Shown here one piece after another: positions 25,812 through 37,196 of a stretch of 60,909 bases of DNA. The stretch's first letter is position 1; the number at the start of each line of letters is the position of its first letter. The notes under the pieces were generated by a model, which saw only the letters and a program-made list of their open reading frames with translations, made no database searches and was not told the origin of the DNA. The position numbers were made by a program, and so were the translations under genes. Where the stretch lies: contig QPGA01000025.1 in the NCBI GenBank assembly GCA_003332265.1, forward strand, positions 1 through 60,909. Reading direction: 5' to 3'. The DNA is from Candidatus Accumulibacter meliphilus. Lineage in GTDB: Bacteria > Pseudomonadota > Gammaproteobacteria > Burkholderiales > Rhodocyclaceae.

Positions 25812-26453
25812 TCAGGCGGCGTCCGTTGCTGCTTCCGAGCTCGCTGCCTGTGCCGCAGCGGCGCGTCCAGCTGCGAAAGCGAGCCGATTGAGCTCGATGA
25901 GTGCGGCTTTCTTGTGCGCGAAGCGCTTGAGAACGCAGCGTTCGAGAATTTCCGCCGGGAAGGACAGATGGTCGGAGATGGCGCCAAGCATCACCGTATT
26001 GCCGAGGCGGATGTCACCGAGTTCCTGGGCGATGCTCGATGCGTCGAAGGAGAAGACGCGGCTGCCGGCGGCGCGCATGCTGGCCACCGGGTTTTCCGGA
26101 TAGTCGTAGAGGCCCAGTTCGACCACCGGCGGCACCAGGCGACCGGTATTCATCAGTACCAGTCCTTGCGGGCGAAGCATGTGCTGCCAGCGCATCGCCT
26201 CGGCGGCTTCAAAACCGAGCAGCACGTCGGCCGAGCCGGGGTCGATCTGCGGTGACAGCACTTTTTGGCCAAAGCGCAGGTGCGAGGAGACGACGCCGCC
26301 CCGTTGCGCCATGCCGGCCACTTCGGTCTTTTTGACATCATGACCGAGTTCGATCGCTGCCTCGGCGAGGATCTCGGTGGCGGTCATCACGCCCTGGCCA
26401 CCGGTGCCGACGACGAGAATATTGGTGGTCTCAAACTTGCCTGTTGCGGACAT
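25812..26453 (-). CDS. iorB: Indolepyruvate ferredoxin oxidoreductase, beta subunit
   Basis: 213 residues of the gamma-type 2-oxoacid:acceptor oxidoreductase fold: NILVVGTGGQGVMTATEIL, then TEVAGMAQRGGVVSSHLRFG, both diagnostic. With IorA it oxidatively decarboxylates aryl pyruvates from aromatic amino acids to acyl-CoA and passes electrons to ferredoxin. It lies 67 bp downstream of iorA. The tail is Ala-rich and probably disordered. Confidence 0.94.
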   Translation of the reverse strand: MSATGKFETTNILVVGTGGQGVMTATEILAEAAIELGHDVKKTEVAGMAQRGGVVSSHLRFGQKVLSPQIDPGSADVLLGFEAAEAMRWQHMLRPQGLVLMNTGRLVPPVVELGLYDYPENPVASMRAAGSRVFSFDASSIAQELGDIRLGNTVMLGAISDHLSFPAEILERCVLKRFAHKKAALIELNRLAFAAGRAAAAQAASSEAATDAA

Positions 26454-26520
26454 CTGCTAGCTACCTTTCAGCATCGGGTGCGTGCCGGATTTTGTTGTGC
26501 GCTGGGCGTTGCGCCGCTGC

Positions 26521-28407
26521 TCAACTCTTTCTGATCACCTTGATCGGCATGGCCAGCGTATCGACATGGACGATGGCATCCGGTGCACAGGGCTTCAGGC
26601 ACAGGCCGCAGCCGGTGCACGCGGCGCTTTCGATGCGCACGAAAGCGAGGTCGACTTCGCGGCCGCTGGCTTTTGTGACGCGCTCGCGGCGGGTGACGTG
26701 GATCGCCGGACAGCCGACGTCGACGCAGTTGCCGCAGCCGGTGCATTTGTCGTCAATCACTGTGTACGGCTTGAGCGCGTGGTAGTCCTTGATCAGCACG
26801 CAGGGTTGGCTGGTGATGATGACCGATGGCTCGGGAATCCTTGTCTCGTCGCGTAGCGTGCGCAAGAGTACAGGCAACTCGTAGGCGTCGACCACGTGCA
26901 CCCGTTCTTCACGCACGCCGAGTGCCTTCACCAGGGTCGCGAAATCGACGCGTGGCGCTTCCTTGCCGTGGATGTCGCGACCGTTGCCGGGATTGTCCTG
27001 GCCGCCGGTCATGCCGACGGCGCGATTGTCGAGGAGCAGGACGGTGACGTTGCCGCGGTTGTAGACGATGTCCAGCAGGCCCTGCATGCCCATGTGCAGG
27101 AAGGTCGAATCGCCGATCACGGCGACGATCTTCTGCTTTTCCTCGCCTTCGCTGCGGCCTTTGTCGAGACCCAGCGCCATGCCCATCGAAGCGCCCATCG
27201 AGATGCACGCATCGAGCGCGTTCCACGGCTGACCGAAGCCGAGCGTGTAGCAGCCGATGTCGCCGGAAATGGTGACATTGCGCAACTGCGAGAGGGTGTA
27301 ATAGACGCCCAGATGCGGACAGGCGACACACATCGTCGGCGGGCGCGGAAAGACCGGCATCGGCGCTGCCTTGGCGGACTCGGGCAGCGCTTCGCCGAGC
27401 AGCCGGGCGATTGCCGGCTTGAGCACCTGCGGCGACAGTTCGCCGGACTGCGGCAGGATGTCCTTGCCGCTGACGGAAATGCCCTGCGCCTTGAGTTCGG
27501 TCTCGATCAGCGGTTCGACCTCTTCGACGACGACCAGTGTGTCGCACTGCTTGGCGAACTCGCGGACGCTGTCGAAGGGCACCGGGAAGGACAGGCCGAG
27601 CTTGAAGACCGGTGCGTCGGGGAAACTCTCGCGGACATGCATGTACGCCGGGCCGGAGGTGACGAAACCGACGCGGCGGTCGCTGCCGGCCTCGATGACG
27701 TTCAGCGCCGAAACCTCGGCTTCGGCGCGCAGCCGGCGTTCGCGCTCGAACATCATCGGCAGGCGGCGGCCAGCGGCGCTCGGCACCATTACCCAGCGAC
27801 CGACGTCCTTGTGGAAACCAGCCACCGGGCGTTCATTACGTTGGCCGAGCTTGACCAGTCCCTTGACGTGACAGATGCGCGTCGTCATGCGCAGGATCAC
27901 CGGCGTCTCGAAGCGCTCGGAGAGTTCGAAAGCGGCTAGCGCAAAGTCGTGCGCTTCCTGCGAATCGGCCGGTTCGAGAATCGGCACATGCGCGAAACGA
28001 CCCCAGAAGCGCGAGTCCTGTTCGTTTTGCGACGACGACAGGCCGACGTCGTCGGCGATGGCGATCACCAGACCGGCGGCAACGCCGGTCAGGGTCATGG
28101 TCATCAAGGCGTCCGAGGCGACGTTCATGCCCACGTGTTTCATGGCGCAGAAGCTGCGCGAGCCGGCCATCGCGGCGCCGAAAGCGACTTCCAGCGAGAC
28201 TTTCTCGTTCACCGACCACTCGGCGTAGATCTCGGGATAGGTCGCAACGTACTCGAGCATCTCGGTCGCTGGCGTTCCCGGATAGGCCGCGGCAACGCGC
28301 ACGCCAGCTTCCCAGATGGCGCGCGCCACGGCTTCGTTTCCGGACATCAGCAGCCGGCTCGGTACCGCCACTGGGGGGCGGTTGAATATTGCTGCTTCTG
28401 CGCTCAT
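26521..28407 (-). CDS. iorA: Indolepyruvate ferredoxin oxidoreductase, alpha subunit
   Basis: 628 residues: N-terminal pyrimidine-binding domain (AAYPGTPATEMLEY, EKVSLEVAFGAAMAG), C-terminal thiamine-diphosphate domain (IGDSTFLHMGMQGLLD...LLLDN) and two ferredoxin-type clusters CTGCGNC (about 555) and CTGCGLC (about 597), each completed by a distal Cys-Pro. Oxygen-sensitive iron-sulfur enzyme, active in anoxic catabolism of aromatic amino acids. The ATG at 28407 has GAGGAG seven bases upstream. The upstream FNR-type box suggests anaerobic induction. Confidence 0.95.
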   Translation of the reverse strand: MSAEAAIFNRPPVAVPSRLLMSGNEAVARAIWEAGVRVAAAYPGTPATEMLEYVATYPEIYAEWSVNEKVSLEVAFGAAMAGSRSFCAMKHVGMNVASDALMTMTLTGVAAGLVIAIADDVGLSSSQNEQDSRFWGRFAHVPILEPADSQEAHDFALAAFELSERFETPVILRMTTRICHVKGLVKLGQRNERPVAGFHKDVGRWVMVPSAAGRRLPMMFERERRLRAEAEVSALNVIEAGSDRRVGFVTSGPAYMHVRESFPDAPVFKLGLSFPVPFDSVREFAKQCDTLVVVEEVEPLIETELKAQGISVSGKDILPQSGELSPQVLKPAIARLLGEALPESAKAAPMPVFPRPPTMCVACPHLGVYYTLSQLRNVTISGDIGCYTLGFGQPWNALDACISMGASMGMALGLDKGRSEGEEKQKIVAVIGDSTFLHMGMQGLLDIVYNRGNVTVLLLDNRAVGMTGGQDNPGNGRDIHGKEAPRVDFATLVKALGVREERVHVVDAYELPVLLRTLRDETRIPEPSVIITSQPCVLIKDYHALKPYTVIDDKCTGCGNCVDVGCPAIHVTRRERVTKASGREVDLAFVRIESAACTGCGLCLKPCAPDAIVHVDTLAMPIKVIRKS

Positions 28408-28446
28408 CGACGCTCCTCGAAGGGAAAAAATGCCCACAAAGCGGGC

Positions 28447-28488
28447 AACTTAGCGGCTGATTGACGATTCCACGTTGATACAGATCAA
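28447..28488 (-). promoter_or_regulatory. Predicted FNR-activated promoter of iorA
   Basis: TTGAT-ACAG-ATCAA at 28475-28488 is a perfect match to the FNR/Anr consensus TTGAT-N4-ATCAA. On the reverse strand a plausible -10, TAAGTT, lies at 28447-28452. The box centre is then about 41.5 bp upstream of a start near 28440, the class II activator position, with a leader of about 33 bases to iorA. Confidence 0.65.
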
Positions 28489-28557
28489 CTTCCTGGCCGT
28501 GACACGGTCAATAGGGGGTGCCAAAACACCCGCAAGGGCCTCCTGGTCCATGTCAAA

Positions 28558-28586
28558 TTGCACGATGCAAAAGTGTGTTTTACAAT
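28558..28586 (+). promoter_or_regulatory. Predicted sigma70 promoter of the aceE operon with overlapping palindrome
   Basis: TTGCAC (28558-28563), a 17-bp spacer and TACAAT (28581-28586). The palindrome TTGCA-CGA-TGCAA (28558-28570) covers the -35 element, a typical place for a repressor site. It does not resemble the E. coli PdhR site. Confidence 0.65.
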
Positions 28587-28716
28587 GCGGGACAAGAAGG
28601 ATTGCTGCGCTGCGGTACTTTGCAGTGACGCAAGCGTTTACCCTCTGTGCTGACGTTCGCTTGGGCGTCCAGCAAAACTATTCACTTCATGATTCTGCAG
28701 ACCAGGAGACAAGTCC

Positions 28717-31410
<2,694 letters not shown>

Positions 31411-31422
31411 GGGAGCCCTCTG

Positions 31423-33069
31423 ATGAGTCAAATGATCGAAGTAAAAGTCCCTGATATCGGTGACTACACCGACGTGCCGGTGATCGACATCTGTGTCAAG
31501 CCTGGTGACCTCGTCAAGGTCGATGACGCTCTGGTGACCCTGGAATCCGACAAGGCGACGATGGACGTGCCGTCTTCGGCGGCCGGGGTGGTCAAGGAAG
31601 TGCGCGTCAAGATGGGTGACAAGATCTCGGAAGGCGCGGTGGTCGTCGTTCTCGAAGCGGCCGGCGAAACTGCCGCAGCCGCGCCGGCGGCTGCAGCTGC
31701 CGGCGCTCCAGTCGCCGCTCCGGTCGCTGTTCCAGTTGCCGCTCCGGCAGCCGCTCCGGCAGCTGCTGGCGGAGCAGTCGTCGAGGTCACCGTCCCCGAT
31801 ATCGGGGACTACAGCGATGTGCCGGTGATCGACATCTGCGTCAAGGTCGGCGACACGGTCAAGCTCGACGATGCGCTGGTGACTCTTGAGTCGGACAAGG
31901 CGACCATGGACGTGCCGTCCTCGGCGGCCGGCGTGGTCAAGGAGATCAAGGTCAAGCTCGGCGACAAGATTTCCGCTGGTGCGGTGGTCGTCGTTCTCGA
32001 GGGCGGGGGCGGCGGCTCGCTAGCTGCCGTTGCCGCCACTCCGGCGAGTGCTCCAGCGAGTGCTCCAGCGAGTGCCCCGGCTGCGGTCGCTGCCGCCAGC
32101 CCGCCGTCGGCAGCGGCCGTTGTGCCGCCAGCCGCCGGTCTGGCCCTCGGCGCTAAGACCCACGCCAGCCCTTCGGTGCGCCTGTTGGCCCGTGAACTCG
32201 GTGTCGACCTGTCCAGGGTCACTCCGAGTGGTCCCAAGTCACGGATCCTCAAGGAAGACGTCAGCGCCTACGTCAAGGGCGTCTTGAGCGCTGGGCCGGC
32301 AGCTTCGGCTGCCGCCGCTGCTGCGCTGGGCGGTGGTCTCGATCTGCTGCCCTGGCCAAAGGTCAACTTCGCCAAATTTGGCGCTGTCGAAGTCAAGCCT
32401 CTGTCGCGGATCGCGAAGATTTCGGCACAGAATCTGGCGCGCAACTGGGTGATGATCCCGGCCGTGACCTATCACGAAGACGCCGACATCACCGACCTCG
32501 AAGCCTTTCGCGTGGCGATGAACAAGGAGAATGAGAAGTCAGGGACAAAGATCACCATGCTCGCCTTCCTGATCAAGGCCAGCGTCATGGCGCTGAAGAA
32601 GTTCCCGGCGTTCAACAGCTCTCTGGACGGCGACAATCTGATAATGAAGCAGTATTTCAATATTGCTTTCGCCGCCGACACGCCGAACGGCCTGGTCGTA
32701 CCGGTGGTCAAGAATGCCGACCAGAAGTCGGTGACGGAGATCGTTGTCGAAAGCGGCGAACTGGCAAGAAAGGCGCGCGATGGCAAGCTTGGTCCGGCCG
32801 ACATGTCCGGCGCCTGCTTCACCATCTCCAGTCTTGGCGGTATCGGCGGTACCTATTTCTCGCCGATCGTCAATGCGCCGGAAGTGGCCATTCTGGGGGT
32901 CAACAAGTCGGTGATGAAACCGGTCTGGAACGGCCGCGAGTTCGCCCCGCGGCTGATTCTGCCGATGTCGCTGAGCGCCGACCACCGTGTGATTGACGGC
33001 GCACTGGCCACTCGCTTCAACGTCTACCTTGCCCAGTTGCTCGCCGACATGCGACGCGTGCTGCTTTGA
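31423..33069 (+). CDS. aceF: Dihydrolipoamide acetyltransferase E2 with two lipoyl domains
   Basis: 548 residues: lipoyl domains at about 1-76 and 120-196, each with the lipoylated Lys in ESDKATMDVPS. They are joined by long Ala/Pro/Val linkers, then a peripheral subunit-binding domain (SPSVRLLARELGVDLSRV...) and the acetyltransferase core with DHRVIDGA (His about 521). The two lipoyl domains are nearly identical to each other and to the one on lpdA, implying recent duplication or gene conversion. Confidence 0.96.
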   Translation: MSQMIEVKVPDIGDYTDVPVIDICVKPGDLVKVDDALVTLESDKATMDVPSSAAGVVKEVRVKMGDKISEGAVVVVLEAAGETAAAAPAAAAAGAPVAAPVAVPVAAPAAAPAAAGGAVVEVTVPDIGDYSDVPVIDICVKVGDTVKLDDALVTLESDKATMDVPSSAAGVVKEIKVKLGDKISAGAVVVVLEGGGGGSLAAVAATPASAPASAPASAPAAVAAASPPSAAAVVPPAAGLALGAKTHASPSVRLLARELGVDLSRVTPSGPKSRILKEDVSAYVKGVLSAGPAASAAAAAALGGGLDLLPWPKVNFAKFGAVEVKPLSRIAKISAQNLARNWVMIPAVTYHEDADITDLEAFRVAMNKENEKSGTKITMLAFLIKASVMALKKFPAFNSSLDGDNLIMKQYFNIAFAADTPNGLVVPVVKNADQKSVTEIVVESGELARKARDGKLGPADMSGACFTISSLGGIGGTYFSPIVNAPEVAILGVNKSVMKPVWNGREFAPRLILPMSLSADHRVIDGALATRFNVYLAQLLADMRRVLL

Positions 33070-33082
33070 TCGGGAGAAGACC

Positions 33083-34834
33083 ATGAGCCAGATCATTGAA
33101 GTAAAAGTGCCCGACATCGGCGACTACCAGGACGTGCCGGTCATCGACGTCTGCGTTGCGGTTGGCGATACCATCAAGCTCGACGACGCCTTGGTCACCC
33201 TCGAATCCGACAAGGCGACGATGGATGTTCCGAGCAGCGTGGCTGGCGTCGTCAAGGAAGTGAAAGTCAAGCTGGGGGACAAGATCTCCGAGGGCGCGGT
33301 GGTGGTTCTGATCGAAACCAGCGACGCCGTGCCGGCCTCGGCACCGGCGGCACCGGCTGCCGCCGCCGCAGCGCCGGCGGCAGCTGCCGCTCCGGCACCG
33401 CAGGCCGCAGCAGCGATCAGCGGCAGCGCCGACATCGAGTGCGAGATGCTCGTTCTCGGTGCCGGCCCCGGTGGCTATTCAGCCGCTTTCCGCAGCGCCG
33501 ACCTGGGCATGAAGACCGTCCTCGTCGAGCGTTACGCAACGCTCGGCGGCGTCTGTCTGAACGTCGGCTGCATTCCCTCCAAGGCGCTGTTGCATATTGC
33601 CGGAGTTATGGAGGAGGCGCAGCACATGGCCGACTGCGGGGTCAGCTTCGCCGCTCCCAGCGTCGACCTCGATAAATTGCGCGCGCACAAGGACAAGGTC
33701 GTCGGCAAGCTGACCGGCGGTCTGGCGGGCATGGCCAAGGGCCGCAAGGTCGAAGTCGTGCAAGGTGTCGGGCAGTTTCTTGATCCGAACCACGTCGAAG
33801 TGACCCTGGCCGACGGCGGCAAGAAAATTGTCCGCTTCCAGAAGGCAATCATCGCCGCCGGTTCGCAACCGATCGCGCTGCCGTTCATGCCCAATGACGA
33901 CCCGCGCGTGGTCGACTCCACCGGTGCCCTCGAACTGCGCCAGATTCCGAAACGCATGCTGGTCGTCGGCGCCGGCATCATCGGCCTGGAAATGGCCACC
34001 GTCTACTCGGCGCTCGGTTCGCGCATCACGGTCGTCGAACTCGGGCCGATCGTCATGCCCGGTGCCGACCGCGATCTGGTCAAGGTCTGGGAGAAGAAGA
34101 ACGCCCATCGCTTCGACCGCATCCTGCTCAACACCGGCGTCGTCGCCGCTGCGGCCAAGGCTGATGGCATCGAGGTCACCTACAGCAACGACGAGAAGGA
34201 GAGCTTCGACCTGGTGCTGGTCGCTGTCGGCCGTTCGCCGAACGGCGGCAAGCTGGCGGCCGACAAGGCCGGCGTCGCAGTCAGCGATCGCGGCTTCATC
34301 TCGGTTGATGCGCAGTTGCGGACCAATGTGGCGCACGTCTTCGCCATCGGCGATCTCGTCGGCCAGCCGATGCTCGCCCACAAGGCGGTGCATGAGGCGC
34401 ACGTCGCTGCCGAAGCCGCACACGGCAGCAAGCGCTGTTTCGACGCCCTGCAGATTCCCTCGGTCGCCTACACCGATCCGGAAATCGCCTGGGCCGGCAA
34501 GACCGAAGATCAGTGCCGCGCCGAAGGCATCAAGTATGGCAAGAGCGTCTTCCCCTGGGCGGCATCGGGTCGCGCACTGGCCAACGGTCGCGAAGAAGGC
34601 TTCACCAAGCTGATCTTCGACGAAGCAACGCACCGGGTGATCGGCGGCGGTATCGTCGGCACCCACGCCGGCGACCTGATCGGCGAAGTCTGCCTGGCCG
34701 TAGAAATGGGCTGCGACGCCGCCGACATCGGCCACACCATCCACCCGCACCCGACCCTGGGTGAGTCGGTGGGCATGGCTGCCGAAGTTTATGAGGGCGT
34801 GTGTACTGACCTGCCGGCGATGAAGAAGAAGTAA
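33083..34834 (+). CDS. lpdA: Dihydrolipoamide dehydrogenase E3 with its own N-terminal lipoyl domain
   Basis: 583 residues, about 110 longer than a plain E3. Residues 1-78 are a lipoyl domain (ESDKATMDVPS), followed by an Ala/Pro linker to about 140. The flavoprotein follows: FAD motif VLGAGPGGYSAAF, redox disulfide GGVCLNVGCIP, NAD motif VVGAGIIGLEMA, and the C-terminal catalytic HPHPTLGES. The start is the ATG 13 bp after aceF, with GGGAGAAG upstream; longer frames run back into aceF. Lipoyl-bearing E3 of this sort is known in beta- and some other proteobacteria. Confidence 0.96.
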   Translation: MSQIIEVKVPDIGDYQDVPVIDVCVAVGDTIKLDDALVTLESDKATMDVPSSVAGVVKEVKVKLGDKISEGAVVVLIETSDAVPASAPAAPAAAAAAPAAAAAPAPQAAAAISGSADIECEMLVLGAGPGGYSAAFRSADLGMKTVLVERYATLGGVCLNVGCIPSKALLHIAGVMEEAQHMADCGVSFAAPSVDLDKLRAHKDKVVGKLTGGLAGMAKGRKVEVVQGVGQFLDPNHVEVTLADGGKKIVRFQKAIIAAGSQPIALPFMPNDDPRVVDSTGALELRQIPKRMLVVGAGIIGLEMATVYSALGSRITVVELGPIVMPGADRDLVKVWEKKNAHRFDRILLNTGVVAAAAKADGIEVTYSNDEKESFDLVLVAVGRSPNGGKLAADKAGVAVSDRGFISVDAQLRTNVAHVFAIGDLVGQPMLAHKAVHEAHVAAEAAHGSKRCFDALQIPSVAYTDPEIAWAGKTEDQCRAEGIKYGKSVFPWAASGRALANGREEGFTKLIFDEATHRVIGGGIVGTHAGDLIGEVCLAVEMGCDAADIGHTIHPHPTLGESVGMAAEVYEGVCTDLPAMKKK

Positions 34835-34861
34835 CGGGGCTTCTCCTCCAGCCCTACAGTG

Positions 34862-34898
34862 ACGCCGCCGCACGTGAAGTGCGACGGCGTTTCCTTTT
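34862..34898 (+). terminator. Terminator of the aceE-aceF-lpdA operon
   Basis: A 12-bp stem with one mismatch (34862-34873 with 34879-34890), 5-base loop, then TTCCTTTT, 27 bases past the lpdA stop. Confidence 0.75.
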
Positions 34899-35055
34899 GG
34901 GGGAGTGGATTCGTTCGTGACAAAATGAACGGCAAATGAGATGGGTCGCGTTTCGAACGTGCACGCCATTGTTGAAAACTATCAAGGCCTGGAGGACGGC
35001 GGCGACCGTATCCGCTAACTGAAATGAACCCCCTTCGCTTGCTGCAAGCTGCGGC

Positions 35056-35061
35056 TATAAT
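35056..35061 (+). promoter_or_regulatory. Predicted -10 element of ugpB
   Basis: Exact TATAAT about 33 bp before the ugpB ATG, with AGGA near the start codon. No good -35 hexamer lies 16-18 bp upstream, so an activator or an extended contact may be needed. Confidence 0.4.
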
Positions 35062-35093
35062 GACGGGCTGTTTCACTTACTTTCAGGATCGAA

Positions 35094-36353
35094 ATGCGCC
35101 TACTCAAATTTCTCCCGTCTGCAGTGGCAATCGTTCTTGCTGCCCCGCTTGCCTTCTCGGTGTCCGCCGCACCGATACCCATCGATCTCTCACACCGCCT
35201 TGATGAAGGGCAGGGCGAAAGGCTCGAGAAATTCGTCGCACGTTTCAATGAGCGGCAGAAAGACTATCAGCTCAACGTCACGCGCCGCGTCGACGGTGAC
35301 GCGCCGAAACACATCAATCTGGTCACCCGCGAAGAACAGGCAAAATTTCAAGCCAGCAAGGCCGATTTCAAGCCTCTCTATCAGGTGATGAAGCAGGCCA
35401 AACAGCCTTTCGACGCCCGCAAGCTGTCACCTGACTTGCGCGTTGGCCTTGACGATGCCAAGGGTAATTTGTTTGCTTTGCCGGTGGCCTTGTCCACGCC
35501 AGTTCTCTACATCAACAAGGAGGCTTTCCGCAAGGCTGGCCTGGACCCCGAAAAACCACCGAAGACCTGGGTCGAGGCACAGAAAGCGGCCGACAAGCTG
35601 TTCGATTCCGGCAGCGCCTGCCCTTACACCACGTCCTGGCCGGCGTGGGTGCATATCGATAATCTGAGCGCCTGGAATGGTGGCGAGATTGCCGATGCAA
35701 AAGGCAAGCTGGACTTCAACGGCCTGGTTCAGGTCAAGCACACGGCGATGCTGACAACCTGGTCGAAGGCCAAATTCTTCGCCTATTTCGGTCGTCGTGA
35801 CGAGGCTGATCGGCGTTTTGCGGCAGGCGAGTGTGGCATGCTGACCAGTACCTCTTCACTCTACGGCGCGCTGCGCGATGACCGCAAGGTCGAGACCGGT
35901 GTTTCGGCGCTGCCCTATCACGATGATGTGCAAGGCTCGCCGCAGCAGACGCTGGCCGACGGCGCTTCGCTGTGGATCGGTGCCGGCAAGAATGCCGACG
36001 AGTACAAGGGCGTAGCCATGTTTATCAGCTTCCTGCTGGAACCGGCTCTGCAGGTCGAGTTCACCGCCATGGAAGGCTTTCTGCCGATGACTCCGGTGGC
36101 CCGCGCGGCCGCCAATAGTAAGCTTTTACAGGCCGACGTTGCCAATCTCGACGTCGCCTACCTGCAGTTGCAAGGCAAGGGCACTTTGCACCCGCTGCGT
36201 GTTTCGCAGATCGAACCGGTGCGGGTCATCGTCGAGGAAGAGCTGGAAGCGGCCTGGGATGGTCGGAAGCCGGCCAAGGAGGCGCTCGATAACGCCGTCG
36301 AGCGTGGCAATGAGGCACTGCCTGCGGCGCTCAAGGCACAGTTGTTGAAGTGA
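35094..36353 (+). CDS. ugpB: UgpB-like periplasmic solute-binding protein
   Basis: 419 residues with a Sec signal peptide (RLLKFLPSAVAIVLAAPLAFSV, then SAA) and the family 1 solute-binding fold. Content and the adjacent glycerophosphodiesterase point to sn-glycerol 3-phosphate or its diesters as ligand. No ABC permease or ATPase gene (ugpA, E, C) lies near it, so it must serve permeases encoded elsewhere or act as a scavenger. The stop overlaps the GTG of ugpQ. The gene name rests on this pairing; a sugar ligand cannot be excluded. Confidence 0.78.
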   Translation: MRLLKFLPSAVAIVLAAPLAFSVSAAPIPIDLSHRLDEGQGERLEKFVARFNERQKDYQLNVTRRVDGDAPKHINLVTREEQAKFQASKADFKPLYQVMKQAKQPFDARKLSPDLRVGLDDAKGNLFALPVALSTPVLYINKEAFRKAGLDPEKPPKTWVEAQKAADKLFDSGSACPYTTSWPAWVHIDNLSAWNGGEIADAKGKLDFNGLVQVKHTAMLTTWSKAKFFAYFGRRDEADRRFAAGECGMLTSTSSLYGALRDDRKVETGVSALPYHDDVQGSPQQTLADGASLWIGAGKNADEYKGVAMFISFLLEPALQVEFTAMEGFLPMTPVARAAANSKLLQADVANLDVAYLQLQGKGTLHPLRVSQIEPVRVIVEEELEAAWDGRKPAKEALDNAVERGNEALPAALKAQLLK

Positions 36354-37093
36354 TTCGTCCGCGGCTCGGCTGGGCACTGCCGCGCGTTTTTGCGCACCGC
36401 TGCGGCGGTGCGCTAGCGCCGGAGAACACCCTGGCTGGCCTGCGCATCGCTGCCCGCATGGGCGTGCAGGCAGTCGAGTTCGATGTCATGCTGTCGGCCG
36501 ATGGCTCGCCGTGGCTGCTACACGACGAAGCGCTCGAGCGCACCAGCAATGGCTTCGGGCGGGTCTGCGAGACGCACGATGCGAGCTTGCGGACCCTTGA
36601 CGCGGGGGCTCATCAGCACCCGGCCTTTCTGGGCGAGCCGATTCCCACGCTCGAGTCGGCGGCCGTGCTCTGTCGGCAGCTGGGGCTGATGGTCAATGTC
36701 GAAATCAAGCCCGCAGTCGGTTTTGAGGCGCTGACCGGCGAGGTCGTTGCCCGGCAGGTCAATGAGCTTTGGGCTGGCGCGGAGTTGCCGCTGGTTTCTT
36801 CGTTTTCGGAAGAGGCGTTGCTGGCGGCGCGTGCGGCGGCGCCCGAACTGCCGCTCGGCGCGCTCTACGAAGCTCCGCCGGTGGATTGGCTGACGCGCAT
36901 CAATCGTGTCGCGGCGCTGAGTCTGCATTGTGATGCCGAGCGCCTTGACGACAGCGTACTCGGCAGCGCGCGGGCCAACGGCATACCTGTGCTCTGCTAT
37001 ACGGTCAACGAGCCGCTTGCCGCCGAAGCACTTTTTCGACGTGGCGTGATAGCGGTGTTCAGCGATCGCATCGACTGCCTGCGCGACAGCTGA
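36350..37093 (+). CDS. ugpQ: Glycerophosphodiester phosphodiesterase, UgpQ type
   Basis: Hydrolyses glycerophosphodiesters to glycerol 3-phosphate and an alcohol. 247 residues, no signal peptide, cytoplasmic. The catalytic start FAHRCGGALAPENTLAG, VEFDVMLSADG with its metal acids, HDEALERTSNG and VNVEIKP are all present. It starts at GTG in a GTGA overlap with ugpB and is translationally coupled. It would process what the binding protein collects. Confidence 0.92.
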   Translation: MIRPRLGWALPRVFAHRCGGALAPENTLAGLRIAARMGVQAVEFDVMLSADGSPWLLHDEALERTSNGFGRVCETHDASLRTLDAGAHQHPAFLGEPIPTLESAAVLCRQLGLMVNVEIKPAVGFEALTGEVVARQVNELWAGAELPLVSSFSEEALLAARAAAPELPLGALYEAPPVDWLTRINRVAALSLHCDAERLDDSVLGSARANGIPVLCYTVNEPLAAEALFRRGVIAVFSDRIDCLRDS

Positions 37094-37103
37094 GCCGGGC
37101 TGC

Positions 37104-37121
37104 GCCGGGCGACTGCCCGGC
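37104..37121. terminator. GC-rich hairpin after ugpQ
   Basis: GCCGGGC and GCCCGGC around GACT, ten bases past the ugpQ stop. No T-run follows, so termination would be weak or Rho-assisted. Confidence 0.3.
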
Positions 37122-37196
37122 ATTGGCCGGTGGTGGCTGCGGCTTTCACGTTAAAATCGCAGCTTTTTGAACGACCCCGAGCGGGTATGGACGACG

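Larger units (their letters stand above)
28408..28716. other. Divergent iorA / aceE regulatory spacer
   Basis: 309 bp without a gene, holding the FNR-type box for iorA, a strong sigma70-like promoter for aceE with an operator-like palindrome over its -35 element, and a predicted aceE leader of about 124 bases. No riboswitch-like structure is evident in the leader. Confidence 0.7.

Noticed and set aside
37123-37157. TTGGCC and TAAAAT as an alaS promoter
   Set aside because: The spacer is 23 bp, too long for sigma70; only the -10-like element is mentioned under alaS.
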